A stretch of 64,000 nt of DNA from Ctenosaura bakeri (Eukaryota; Chordata; Lepidosauria; Squamata; Iguanidae). Every line of letters starts with the position of its first letter. The stretch's first letter is position 1. Positions 45,602 through 57,583 of this stretch are shown piece after piece. Location of the stretch: NCBI GenBank assembly GCA_948474755.1, contig CAOLHI010000351.1, positions 310,001-374,000 on the forward strand, given 5' to 3'. The notes under the pieces are model-generated. The model was not told the origin of the DNA. It was given only the letters and a program-made list of their open reading frames with translations, and did no database searches. The position numbers and the translations under genes were made by a program.

Positions 45602-46551
45602 CCGGAAATTGCTGTTTCCATTGTTTAAAATGTTGGTTTTATGCAGATCAGTCATTTGTGAATTTTCCACAGAATTGTCAATTCCATTTCCTGTGCAGAA
45701 AACAGGAAATGCCATTCAGCCATGCTCCAATCACCAGCAGAATGAACCTCCTTCTTTACATGCAGCTGATGTCCAGTAAAGTAGGTTGGGAAAGAGTTAC
45801 AATTGTGGCAATAGTGTTGCAATCATAACTAAGTAATTATCGTGAATACAGAACAATTACTTAGAGTTACTCCTTGATGACTATTCAGTATTCATGATTG
45901 ACAGCAATTGAAACATGGGTGAATGATGTTTCCATCAGGTTTGTGGGAGCAGGATGGGTTACTTAAGTATATCTAACTAAATATTTGGTATAGAATACTG
46001 GCTATTATTTTCTGCACAGAAAAGACTGTTTTCTGCACAAAACAACCATGCATAAATTCTGCACAGAATAAGTCCTGAAGTGTGAAGATTGTTGTCCATC
46101 CAGGATTCTTTTTGTCAAGGTGTCTTGGCCCTTGAAATGCATGTTTTTGAGCCATTTTTCAAATGTTTTTGAATATTTTTTTCATCCCTACTTTTTCACC
46201 TCATATATGGTAGCAGGATTTTGAATTACGAATTTTGGAGGGGATAAAAGGTACGTTCCTTATAGTTGAATAGTTGAATTGTGCTTTGGGACCCATTTTG
46301 TGTTCCTACTTAAGACCTTAAGGCTTGTATGAGCAGCCCATGTACATTCAAGTCCTGCACAAGCAACTCATGAAACTTTGGAGCTCTGCATATGTGTTCA
46401 ATTTAGTATTTAATATGTTGTATTGTTATTATTTTTTAAATAGGCTTGAATTTTCAAATTATTTACATCATTGTGATGGTGTTTGTTAACAGTATTCATT
46501 TATCTTTTGCCACATAGAACATAAGAAATAAATACACCTGCCACTCTCTAA
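45602..46551. other. Unannotated sequence with repeat traces
   Basis: Bases 45,850-45,900 (ACTTAGAGTTACTCCTTGAT, TCAGTATTCATGAT) match repeat D. Bases 45,600-46,170 contain several TTTCTGCACAGAAAA-like motifs. No gene is seen. Confidence 0.4.
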
Positions 46552-46990
46552 GACCCTTTTTGCACCTTACCTTTTCATGGAGGTGGGGGGCGGTGCTTGC
46601 GCGAGAAGCCTTCGGAGGAAGGCTTTCACATCCCTGCTGCTTGGGCTCCACAGCAGCTTTCTGGTCGCGCGAGCACCCTGGCCGCGCCCTGCCCCGCCCC
46701 GCCCCTTCCTACCATTGCAGCCTGGGAGTTGCAGGCTAGCGCTGAGGCAGGAAGCGCGAACAATGTGACTCAGGAGGCTGTGCACAGCAGGTAAGTGCAC
46801 TCCATCCCCCTGAGCATTGCGAAACTGCCCGGCATTTTCGGCTTGAGGCCGAAAATAAGAAAATCTGTAAGCGGCTTGTGTCACGCTCTTGAGCATCACA
46901 TAAATGTGAATGCGTCATGCAGACCACTCCTCACATTTACGCGACACTCAAGGGGCCCTTTCGCTTAAGAAACACCATGTGAAAAGGGCC
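46552..46990 (+). mobile_element. GGCC-ended MITE, family B (copy B3)
   Basis: A 439-bp element with ends GACCCTTTTTGCACCTTACC and CCATGTGAAAAGGGCC and a perfect TAA duplication (46,549-46,551 and 46,991-46,993). It has the three-hairpin interior of B1/B2. A CG-dense stretch with CCCCGCCCCGCCCC (Sp1-type GC boxes) lies at 46,690-46,707. No coding capacity. Confidence 0.88.
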
Positions 46991-47028
46991 TAAGTCTGAA
47001 GCAGGAAGACCTACAAGTCTTCTGCACT

Positions 47029-47214
47029 ACACTGTTAGAATGCTATTATTCCACTTTCAACATCCTATGACATTCTGGGATCTGCAGTTTAGGGAGGGGC
47101 ATTTAGAATTCTCAACCAGAGAGCTCTTTGGCCTCAGTAAACTACAAACCCCAGAATTCCACAGGATGTTGAAAGGGGAATAATAGTACTGTAAGAGTGT
47201 AGGGCAGAAATGGC
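47029..47214 (+). mobile_element. Palindromic MITE, family A (copy 7)
   Basis: TTCTGCACTACACTGTTAGA opens the left arm, with the terminal GGCCAT lost or altered. The right end GTGTAGGGCAGAAATGGCC is intact. It sits 36 bases after B3. Confidence 0.85.
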
Positions 47215-47269
47215 CTAAGGCTTCTCAAATTATTCAGAGCCTTGCTTGCAATTTAAGATGTATCTGTAC

Positions 47270-47316
47270 TGGGACCCTGATTCTGCCTCTTGCACCAGAG
47301 ATCTGGGCCCTGCCTA
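47270..47316 (+). repeat. Short fragment of repeat D
   Basis: TACTGGGACCCTGATTCTGC and CTCTTGCACCAGAGATC match 54,035-54,075 in repeat D copy 1. Confidence 0.6.
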
Positions 47317-50300
47317 TTGTACCAGATCCAGTTTGTATAATAGTTTTATACAATTTTAATTGTCAAAACTCCACCCTGAAGATTTCTGAGATTTGAAGTT
47401 TAGTTTTATATTCTGAAAGTACCAAGAAATCTTGAGAAAAAAGATACTGAGGACTAAATCAGTTTACTTATGTAATTTAGATATGCACTCTCTGGCACAA
47501 AATTCCAAATCCTTACAAATCCCAGGATTCCTCAAGATGGATCCACAGCAATTAAAGTGTTTTGAAACCTGATATAACAGGATAAGGTCATGGATCCTGA
47601 AATGGCAGGGTCACTGAGGATATGACAGAGGGTATAGCAAGACCCATTGCCCTCTCCAAACAATATGATGGGGAGTACATAGGTATGAACCCACCCAAAC
47701 AGACTTCAAGGTTTTTGTATTGCGTCTCCAGAGCTGCATTTCCATCTGCCTGGTTGTTGATAATCACATGCTGATCTATACTTGGCTGCCCCTCAGCCAG
47801 TCATTTATCATTCCATATCTTGTGGCTGAACTTGTCAGTTGCTTCCACTGGAAATACCTAGACCTGAGACACTCTGATAGCACATAAAGTGGAGACCAAA
47901 ATAGTGTTTAGAGAATTGATTAGAGAAAGACTAGGATGGCCTTAAGATAAATGCAGACGCTAGTGAGAAACACTTTCAGTGAGCTGCAGCCACTCATCAC
48001 CTTATGGTGCTCTCTTTAAAAATTATCTATAAACGCTCAGGCTGCTTACTCCTTATACTGGTTATAATATTTATTAATATATTCCCAAGATAAAGACATG
48101 TTCCCCCAGTGTTGCTCTAGAATCAAAGTGGAAGATGAATAAGCAATAGCAATCTAAATTGATTTAAATTGATACAGGATCATTTTTATGTGTAGTAGTA
48201 CCCAAAATGAGCCATAGAAATGCGAGAGGGAAACGTTTCTAAGTCACCTACTACCCCTTTTTTTCAACCTAGTTCATTACCAATAACACATTCAACACTG
48301 AGTAATCCATCTTAGCTTAGTACCTTGCCACGTCGTGGTAAGGGCTCAATTTGTCTGCATCTAAGCCTAGTCCTGGAGTCAGAGCCTGGTCTCATCATGT
48401 GTTTATTATCCATATATAGCTAAACATGAATCCAGATTTCCCACAACTATGTTAAAAAAAATAGTAGATGGATTATATGGGCAAGATGCACATGTGTGCA
48501 TCATAATAAGAGCTTGGAAGTTACCTATTCACATTATAACTTTCAGAATTTGCCTACTTGTAATTTAAATAAAGTAACTTTCCAAGCATTATTGATGGTG
48601 TTGATATTGTTATTGTTATTGATGATGGTATCTGGATTCTGGAGCCAATTGTAAGTCTCAGCTAAAATAGAACAATAAATCACTGGATGTTGACTCACTA
48701 TTCAGCAACCAATTCAGTTTGTCTACTCTAGTTGAAACTATAGGAGACCAGATCTAGTTCAAATGGCTGGGTTATGATGGCAGTGACCCATAGATAAAGC
48801 CAGAAAAATCCACTTTTTTCTAAGTTATAGCAAGTCATCAGTGCATGCCTAATATCAAAAGTTGTAGCTGAGATCCATAATTGTGCCAACCTTGGAAACT
48901 CTACAATTGGATTAAATTTAATGCAACCAATTTATAAGGAAACATGCAATTTGACATTTTGTTCCCCTTCACATATAGGAAGGGCAATGTGTGACAACTC
49001 TGACATCCAGCAAGAATCAGACAGGCAATATTTTCCTCAGCTAAACAAATCAAACCAACAACAACCTGACTTTGAAAATGAAATGCCCTGAAATACCTTC
49101 AGAGCATCTTGTTACCTGTACCTCCAAAAGATCCCCTTCTGTTTTCTCTTCAGCACTGCATATTTACAAATGGCTCATCATATCTTTTGGACCACCAACT
49201 AGTCATAATTTCTGAGAGACAGAGAGCAAAGCAAGCCAAAAAAGCAACATTGCTTTATCAGCACTGGAAGCTCCTGTCAATTACAAGTATAACACTTTTA
49301 TAAAAATATAAAAAATGCCATGGAAGTTGCCTTGCTTAATAAAAATATTGTCCTGCTCTCCCCCACACTAAGCTATTTATAAAGTTTAGTATTTCATTTT
49401 AATGCTTCTATCGCTAACTATAAGGTAGGGTGAGAAAGGCTGACCATAACTGGAACAATCTGTTTAATGTTATTGTTTGTCATTCTTCAATGGTATTAAA
49501 TATATGCTGTGCTATTTATTGAGATATCTCTAAAAGAATACCTGTTGAAATTGTGTTTAGGAAGAATTATTCCAAAAGCACACATGGCCCCAAAGTGATC
49601 ATGCAGTGATAAAGTGAGAGAGGGAATTCTCTGTGGCTGCTCCCAGGCTCAGAAATTCCCTTCCTAGAGTAGACAAGCCCCTTCCTTGCTGTCCATCCAG
49701 CAATAGGGAACCCTCTTTAAAAAAAAAAAATCGAGCAAGCATTGGGGAACTGACTTGATTATAAGAAAAGGGGTTTAATGGTATGCTGTACTATTGTTAT
49801 TTCTTCCCTGTTTGATAGCTATATTATGCATTGTTCTTAATTCTATGTACAGTTTGATTATATTTTTTGCATGTTTTTATGTACTTGTACCCGAATCTGT
49901 TTTAAATTTGTAAATTAATGTAAGTCCAGAATGTGAGACTTACAATTGGCTTCAGAATCCGTAACACTATTGAAAAAGTTGAGAAATTATTATCTGTCTT
50001 ATCTCTCAATTTTATTTTCCTTTTTCCAGGGTCAGTTTCACTATCTGAGATATTTCCCAGAGTCTATAAGCCAGCAATGCCTAAGGCAGTTGGGCAATAA
50101 CAGTTACAATCAAGGCACATCATGAAGATGAAAAGGGCATGAGAGGCAAGCCTGACTTTACTGCCTCCTGAGCTAAAGAGCTGGCTGTTACTGAAGAAGT
50201 AGTTGGGAGCTTTTTAAATAAGGTGGGAGGTCATCATTTAGAAAGACTTACTCCTCAGAAGATCAAAAGAAAGCACTTGTCCACACAGAGTATAATTAAG

Positions 50301-50489
50301 CTGCAGACTTTGCCTGCACAAAATGTGGCAATGACTTAGGCAGTTTTAAATAATGGAGGATAAGTCTATCATTGGTTATTTGTCATGATATTATCGGAAA
50401 GACAAGTAGTATGCCCTTGAATACTTGGTTGTTGAGGATCATGAGCAGAAGAATGGACTCATGTCCTGCCTGTGAACTTCACATCTGTG
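47317..50489. other. Mostly unique intergenic sequence
   Basis: No gene, RNA or mobile element is recognised in this 3-kb stretch. Composition is AT-rich. Confidence 0.45.
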
Positions 50490-50713
50490 GGTCCATTCAC
50501 ACTACATAATTACAGAATACAACACAATTACAAAATTCCCCTTTAACTGCCATGGTAATGTCCTATGGAATCCTGAGGTTTATAGTTTCGTGAGGTATTC
50601 AGAATTCTCAGCACAGGAGTTCTCTTGCCTCTCCAAATCCCAGGATTCCGTAGGAAATGTCATGATATTTCAAACAGAATCAAAGTGCTATCAGTATGTA
50701 GTATGAAAGGGCC
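50490..50713 (+). mobile_element. Palindromic MITE, family A2 (copy 2)
   Basis: GGTCCATTCACACTACATAA and TATGTAGTATGAAAGGGCC are the ends. TTTAACTGCCATGGTAATG, CCTATGGAATCCTGAGG and AAATCCCAGGATTCCGTAGG lie in the arms. Confidence 0.78.
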
Positions 50714-52552
50714 CAGTATCTGGTTGGAAAACTGGATGCTGGGTTGAACAGGATAGAGATGAGAATTGTGCATACACAAGCCACCAACACCAATGTTCAC
50801 AGCATTTCCCATAATTGGCAGTGATAGATAGTTGTATTCCATTTGGAAAGCTGCATGAATCCCCCCTGACTAAAGGTAGGTGTTTAATGTAATCCTGAAA
50901 GTAAGAATGACAGATCTTGAAAGTACAGTCAGACCTCCACATTTGCTGGTTTCACTTTCACAGATTTGATTAGTTGAAAGTTTCTCCACCCCATCTCCTC
51001 CCCTCCCCTCCCCTCCCCTCCCACCTCAAGTGCTTCTTTTCCAAGTGAACTTTCCCTCTCAGTGGCTCCAATCAGCCCAGGCAACCTTTAAAAAAACCCC
51101 TCTGGTTCTCTTCCTCCTCCACCAGCCACTGCCTGGCCAGCTAAGGATGGATCACAGACTGATTTCTCAGCACCCCAGACCTTCTCCCAATGTCCCTCAC
51201 ACACCCAAGAGATGAGCAAGAGAGAAGACTTATAGTGCCACTATGCCAACCCACCTCTTCTTCCTGAACTGATTTGGACTGTGGTTACTCCACACCATGC
51301 CTTGACCCCCTTCCCACAGATACATACACACACATTTTGATATTTGCATTTTCCCCACTTTTGTGGGGGTCCTAACCCTAGTGAATGTGGACTGCCAACT
51401 TTTTAACTATAAAAAGAAAAATAGAACCAAATACAAGCTAAAAAATCAGTCCCTCTTAATCGTTTCTAAATAATATATTTTAAAAAGGAACCTGATATAT
51501 ACAAAAATAAACATAAAACATACAATAGGCACAAAACATCTTTGGGTGTTTCTTTTATAAGACACTAGTTGGTTCTTGTCTTCCTTTAACTTTAGTCTGG
51601 TTCTATTGCTAGGCATCAAGAGGGGCAAGGCTTGGAGCTGATCTTAAATTAGCCTGGGACAAGTCCATAAACTGTAGTGTTTTCCATGATATGTAGATTT
51701 TGCTCTAGCATTATGGACCCCATTGGTGTGTAAGCCATAGGGTTGCCAGATAAGATCATCTCAGGTATTGAGATTTGAGAGACCAAGTTGAGACCTCAGG
51801 CAGCTCCTGTTGATGTCAAAAAGAGCAGGTCTTGGGGATGTCATTAAGTATGATACATTCAACATTGGCCACATTTTTCATTCAAATAATCCACCCTAAA
51901 TATAAAAAGTGAGGAAAATATTCCTCTCGTCAGAAAAGAAGTTTTCCATATTCTGCAATGAATATGGAAATTGGGGGGGTATGTTTTTAACACTTTTCAA
52001 GCACTGCTTTTAAAACACATGGGAGTTATGGTTCAACCAAAAAAAATCTTACAGGCTTAGCTTTGAACAGAAAGCAGCCTATAACAGTGAGAGCCAAAAA
52101 CACACAATTATGGGATGCAGTGTGAAGTGGGGGTTGACATGTGTAAAAGATTCAAAGCAATGCTCTAACCCTGAGATTCCTCCCTCTTGCCCTGATGACT
52201 GGAGAAGAAGATCCAGATCCCAAGGACTCAGGGCAGGGCCTGAGCTCTAGGAGCTTTAGTAAATCATTACCAAATTACTGGCATTGTGTTACCATGTCCT
52301 ATTGTACAACAGTGCTTATTCCACAAGCTATCAAAGCAAACTTGCAAGATACAGTGTGTCCATTCTGTATGTGAGAGTTTGGTCCAGGAACACCCCCTCC
52401 ATGTAAAACAAAAAACATGAGCGCTGCATTCCATTGTAATTGATGGATACAATGCCACATCTATGTATTATAATGGGATACAACATTTCACCCAACCTCA
52501 CATTTGTGTATATGGAGGTTGTGACAAAAGAGGGAGCACTGTACTGCAGAAT
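50714..52552. other. Unannotated sequence with a (CCCCT)n run
   Basis: (CCCCT)n lies at 50,996-51,022. No gene or clear mobile element is seen. Confidence 0.45.
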
Positions 52553-53738
52553 ACATAGAATCATAGAATCATAGAAATGTAGAGTTGGAAGAAACCACAG
52601 GGGCCATCCAGTCCAACCCCCTGCCATGCAGAAACACCCTCAAAGCACTCCTGACAGATGACCATCAAGCCTCTGCTTAAAAACCTCCAAGGAAGGAGAC
52701 TCCACTATACTCTGAGGCAGCAGATTCCACTGCCAGACAGCCCTGACTGTCAGGAAGTTCTTCCTGAGGTTCAGGAGGAATCTCCTTTCCCGCAGCTTGA
52801 ATCCATTGCTCCTTGTCCTGGTCTCTGGAGCAGCAGAAAACAAGCCCTCTCCCTCCTCTACATGGCATCCCTTCAAATATTTAAAAATGGCTATCATGTC
52901 CCCTCTTAACCTCCTCTTCTGCAGACTAAACATACCCAGCTCTCTAAGTCTATCCCCATAGGGCATGGCTTCCAGGCCTCTCACCATTTTGGTCGCCCTC
53001 CTCTGGACTTGCTCCAGCTTGTCAATATCCTTCTTAAATTGGGGTGCTCAGAACTGAACACAGTATTCAAGATGGGGTCTAACCAAAGCAGAGTAGAGTG
53101 GTACCAGTACCTCCCTCGATCTAGACACCATATTCCTATTGATGCAGCCGAGAATTGCATTGGCTTTCTTGGCTGCCACATCACACTGCTGACTCATGTT
53201 CAGCTTGTGGTCTGTGAAGACTCCCAGATCCCTTTCACACGTACTGCTATCCAGCCATGTGTCCTATATTTCTGTATTCCATTTTTTCTACCTAAGTGTA
53301 GGACCTTACACTTCTCTCTCTTGAATTTCATTTTGTTAGCCTTGGCCCAGCTCTCCAATGTATCCAGGTCATTTTGAATTTTGATCCTGTCCTCTGGCGT
53401 ATTAGCAACCCCTCCCAATTTGGTATCATCTGCAAATTTGATGAGCATGCCCTCTATTCCTTCATCCAAGTCATTGATAAAAATATTGAACTGCACTGGG
53501 CCCAGGACAGAACCCTGTGGCACCCCGCTAGTCACTTCTCTCCAGGATGAAAAGCAGCCATTCGTGATCACCCTTTGGGTTCGGTCGGTCAACCAATTAC
53601 AAATCCAACGAACAGTAGCCCTGTCCAGCCCACATTTTACCAGTTTCATTGCAAGAATGTCATGGGGAACTTTGTCGAAGGCCTTACTGAAATCGAGATA
53701 TGCTACATCCCAATTCAACTCTCATTCAACTCTCCAGT
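52553..53738 (-). mobile_element. 5'-truncated CR1 LINE, copy 2
   Basis: On the minus strand the element ends in the CR1 terminal repeat (plus strand CATAGAATCATAGAATCATA at 52,553). It matches copy 1 (488-1,770) almost throughout. The 5' truncation is near 53,738, about 130 bases inside the start of copy 1. Confidence 0.92.
52640..53718 (-). pseudogene. CR1 ORF2 remnant with intact FADD
   Basis: The open frame 53,718-53,200 reads [60 protein letters not shown] and [10 protein letters not shown], so both catalytic aspartates are kept, unlike in copy 1. The frame is lost near 53,200. The C-terminal part resumes in another frame at 52,987-52,640 and ends in HLSGVL like copy 1. It is dead by truncation and frameshift, but is the better preserved copy. 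Confidence 0.9.
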
Positions 53739-53789
53739 AATCATCTAGAGTAGAAGATAACAGAAATGTTAAAATACGTTGTCTGTTAC

Positions 53790-54226
53790 CTGGTCAGCTA
53801 CAAATGCATAACCTAGAGTTACTCATTCATGACTGTTAAGTATTCATGATCCCTACATAGCCCCTAGTTCAAAGGATACACAGAGACAGTGAAAGTCCTC
53901 CAGTCTCCCCCTGCTGGGCAGCAGCTATTGCAAATAGCAAGCGTCTGTTCCATTGTTGCTCAGGAAGTGGATAAATGATGCTGTCTCTCACACACACACC
54001 CCTTGTGTAAGCAATCTTTGATACAAAGAGGAATTATAATAGGGACCCTGATTCTGCCTGTTGCACCAGAAATCGTTCATGGGAGGGGTAGAAATGGCAG
54101 TCAGGTGCTTCCCAAGCAACAGGAGAACAGACCCCTGTCAAATACAGAGGCTGTTTCCTGATCGTTGGGGATTGGAAGGGGGCATCAAGCCAGGATTCAA
54201 TGTGTAGCACCATAACAATGGCACTT
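53790..54226 (+). repeat. Unnamed dispersed repeat D (copy 1)
   Basis: Shared anchors with copy 2 are, in order: TTCATGATCCCTACATAGCC, TAGTTCAAAGGATACACAGA, GACAGTGAAAGTC, GTGTAAGCAATCT, GGGACCCTGATTCTGCCTG, AATGGCAGTCAGGTGCT and CAAGCCAGGATTCA. There is no coding capacity. The class is unknown; size and single orientation would fit an LTR or a non-autonomous DNA element. Confidence 0.65.
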
Positions 54227-54340
54227 AGAATCATAAAATCATAGAGTTGGAAGAGACCACAGGGGCCATTGAGTCCAACTTCCTGTTGTTCAGGAACACA
54301 CATCAAAGCACTCCAAAAACACTTAAACCACATATAGGAT
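54226..54340 (-). mobile_element. CR1 3' end fragment
   Basis: The plus strand reads TAGAATCATAAAATCATAGA, GTTGGAAGAGACCACAGGGG and CCATTGAGTCCAACTTCCTG, the reverse of the CR1 3' UTR. Confidence 0.85.
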
Positions 54341-55344
54341 TCTGCTGATGTCTGAGTATCCAGCATTGCTTTTTCTATTTACATATATACATTAACTGGT
54401 TCTCTGATTCTTTTATAGATTTTCAGCCTGATTTTTACATTTCTGTCTATTCTTATTATTGAGCAGAATGCAAACCATCATTATCTGCTAAGTATCTCCT
54501 TTGGGAATAAATGCTGGACAGATAATACAAATAAATGAAAAATACTAAATTTAGACAATAATTTTAAAAAATTGTTGCACCCTCCTGTTGATTATTAATT
54601 CAAACTGCATAAAATGTTTCCTACCATCATTGGACAATGAAAATTTCAGGGCATGCTATGGGACCACAGTTCTTTTAGAAGAGAGACCACTGAACTCAAA
54701 GGTTTCAAGGAGTATGGTATAGGCAGGTTAGTTCCTAAATTAAACCAAGATCCTGAAAGCCAAGTAACTCCTTGCCTCTATGGTATATTATGGTAGTGAT
54801 TGACAGAAGGAAGATAGGGATCTCTGTGTGATCTGATGTAGCATTTGCAACTCCAGAAAAAAAAAACTACAAAGTTATTGTTACCACTGTTTTCTCTCTA
54901 TGTGTCTGACTCTTTCTATCTTCTAAATTATGTTTTCTAAAAAGAACATTTGGTAGAAGAAATTGGAAATCTTCTCTCTCTTTCTCTCTCTCTGTGAAAG
55001 GAATTGTAAGTTTGGTTTTGACTACTCATAACAAATTCCTGATGTGAGCTAGTCTTTGAAAGTAACAAGTTAAAAATAACTAGTTAACTGTACTCAGTGT
55101 GATGACTGATTTCATCACCTTGTTAATGTGCTGAACCAAGCTGTGCCTTCCTTCACTACTTCATGTTCTGTTATGGGTTTGAATGGGTGACAAACTAGAT
55201 AAGAGGAGACTATGCTTTGTGCCTCGAGCCAGTGGTTGTAAGGCATTCCAACTTTTTTTCTTAAAAAAAAAGGAGCAACTACTACTTTAAGGCCTTGGTG
55301 AAATGGGGAAATAAAAGGTTACTTTTCAGGGGCAGAATTCTATT
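54341..55344. other. Unannotated intergenic sequence
   Basis: A CT-rich run lies at about 54,974-54,996. Otherwise nothing is seen. Confidence 0.4.
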
Positions 55345-56185
55345 GGGCAGTTATGAATGCGTAACAGAGAATTACATATTTGTGACTGCTTCATATTAAC
55401 AATCCCTATATATTCCCTAGTTCATGGGATACGTAGGGACTGTGAAAGTCTTGCAATCCCTGCTTACTAGTCAGCAGCAGCAGAAGCAGTCTGTTCTATC
55501 ACTCAAGAAGCAGAAGACTGATGGTTTCATTCCACCTTTGTGTGAGCAATCTCCACTGCAAGGGCAGGTTGTGACAAGGACTCTGACCCTTTTTGCACGC
55601 AGTTTCTGTTGCGAGAGGGCCCCTTGAGCGTTGTGTGAATGGGAGCGTTGGTCCATACGACGCACTCCCATTCACACAATGCTCACGAACCTAAAGCGGG
55701 ATGCGTACGCATTTTATTATTTTCAGCTGGGAGCCGAAAATACTGTGCGGTCGCGCAATGCTCCCTGGGCTCTCGCGCACTTACCTGCCGCGTGGTGCAT
55801 CAGATGAGTGGGCTGGTCACGCTTCCTCTCCCAGCGCAGCCTACAGCTCCCAGGCTGCACTGCAGAAGGAAGGAAGGGGCATTCGCACAATGCTCGCGAG
55901 ACTGGCAAACAGCTGCGGGAGGCAGAAGGGCTGCCATGAGCGGCTCGCGCAAATGGCTACTAGCACAAGCACTGCCCCCCACTGCCGCGACGAAGGTAAG
56001 GTGCGAAAAGGGCCTCTGTTTCTACCAGTTACAATGGAGATCTCTTGTTGAGGGGATGGGAATGCTAGTCAGCTGCTATCTGACCGACAGGGGGAGAGAT
56101 GCCCATCAATTGCAGAAGCTGCTGACCGGTAAGTGAGAATGGGGGAGGGGGTTCAGGCTGGGATTCACTACATAGTGGTTATGTA
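55345..56185 (+). repeat. Unnamed dispersed repeat D (copy 2), split by a MITE
   Basis: It matches copy 1 on both sides of the MITE: TAGTTCATGGGATACGTAGG, GACTGTGAAAGTC and GTGTGAGCAATCT before it; GGAATGCTAGTCAGCTGCTA, GCAGAAGCTGCTGACCGG and CAGGCTGGGATTCACTA after it. Comparison with copy 1 reconstructs the empty site around GACTCTG. Confidence 0.65.
55585..56014 (-). mobile_element. GGCC-ended MITE, family B (copy B4)
   Basis: A 430-bp element with ends GACCCTTTTTGCACGC and GGTGCGAAAAGGGCC and a perfect TCT duplication (55,582-55,584 and 56,015-56,017). It has the GGGCCCCTTGAGCG stem, the TTTTCAGCTGGGAGCCGAAA stem and the GCAGCCTACAGCTCCCAGGC stem, in the same order as B1. Confidence 0.88.
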
Positions 56186-56559
56186 ACAATATAGTGTAAC
56201 AATATAGTGCATTAAGAATTCTTTATCTGAAACTATAGTGATAACTAACTGCTATATGGGCATGAACTTGGTATTATAATTGCCACTTATTACTTTTTAA
56301 AAAGCAGCTCTCTGAGCTCTGGTCTCAGCATATGATCAGAGGCACCCTATTCCTTAATTCTTCACATATGTGCATGTTACTCCACTGGAAAAACCCTATC
56401 CCAGGGTCTACAATTTTGATATTAAAATATGATTCAATGTACCTGAGAGGTCACCCAGACAGGCACATAGGCAGCAATGGTCAAACAATCGAAAACCAGG
56501 TGAAGCCAGTAAAATCCCCCGTCACGTAGCCCCAGGAGACCTCAAGCTGTGCAAACCCA
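56186..56559. other. Unannotated intergenic sequence
   Basis: Nothing recognisable is seen. Confidence 0.4.
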
Positions 56560-57287
56560 CAATAAACAAAGGGTCCTCAGCAAGTGAGAAGCCAACTTAA
56601 GGGGATTCGTGTGTTTGCCCCAAGTTGAGCAAATATCCCATCAGGTGAGGACCATTTACATGAAGTCACACCGCAACCAAATGCAGCCGAAGATCTTGAG
56701 ACTTTGGCAACACCTTGTAATCTCATCACGCAAAGGAAGTTACCATTGTGGAGCTTCTTTCTCATTGCAACACCCATTGTTCTCCCTGGGAAAGGATTAG
56801 CCCATCAGGTACTTTTTCCCCTACAAATAGTCCCAGTTTTTGAGTGGTTCTTTGGATCACTCCCGGTCATCCCAACAGACCGTTGCTCCATCCACTGAGT
56901 AATCGCCTCAGCCGTGTCCATGCTGAGCCTCACTTCTCTGCTGTTTTTCCCGGACCAAGGACTTTAGGACAAGGTACAGTATTACCCCTGCTATACCCAC
57001 TTCAATATTCCCCTATCCAGTTTCCTCTCTTTTGCTTCTTAATAGGTCTTGAGTGAGTGTGTGAGTGATTGTGTTGCTGCATGAGGTTTTCATTCAATAA
57101 AATCATTTATTGGACATTCTTGTTTGGTTTTTGGCTTGGCCTGACCCCGTAAAAACTGGGTGAAAAGACCCTGCTAGGTTACCCTGCCTGTTGCATTGCT
57201 ATCGCTCATGCTCTGGCTAATTTCCATTCCCCATCACATGGAGCACATTGAGGTATCCCCCAAGGGAGACCAGAAATCAGGATAACA
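56560..57287 (+). mobile_element. Solo LTR, copy 2 (5' end uncertain)
   Basis: Its 3' part (57,045-57,287) matches LTR copy 1: TTCAATAAAATCATTTATTG, GTTTTTGGCTTGGCCTGACC, GAGCACATTGAGGTATCCCC and the end CAGGATAACA. The upstream part differs, with a TATA-like CTACAAATAGTCCC near 56,823. No internal region or primer-binding site follows. This is an old regulatory relic without genes. Confidence 0.65.
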
Positions 57288-57346
57288 TGCAGCCACATGA
57301 GACATTATTTTGCCCGTGGCTTCAGTTGGTGGATAACAATGTTACA

Positions 57347-57583
57347 GGGCCTGTTCTCAATACACAATTAGAGTGCTATAACTGCACTTTAACTTTAACT
57401 TTAACTTTCCATCCTATGAAATCCTGGGATTTGCAGTTCGTGGAGGGACATTTAGAATTCTCTAAAATCCATAAATCTCCTCTAGTGCCTCACCAAACTA
57501 GAAATCCCAAAATTTCATAGGATGCAGACATGGCAATTAAAGTTCAATCCTAGTGCTATAGTTGTGTGGTATAAAATAGTCCC
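57347..57583 (+). mobile_element. Palindromic MITE, family A2 (copy 3)
   Basis: GGGCCTGTTCTCAATACACA opens it, and the right end TAGTTGTGTGGTATAAAATA is degraded. The arms carry CATCCTATGAAATCCTGGG and GAAATCCCAAAATTTCATAG. A (TTTAAC)n run at 57,386-57,408 expanded inside the left arm. Confidence 0.72.
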
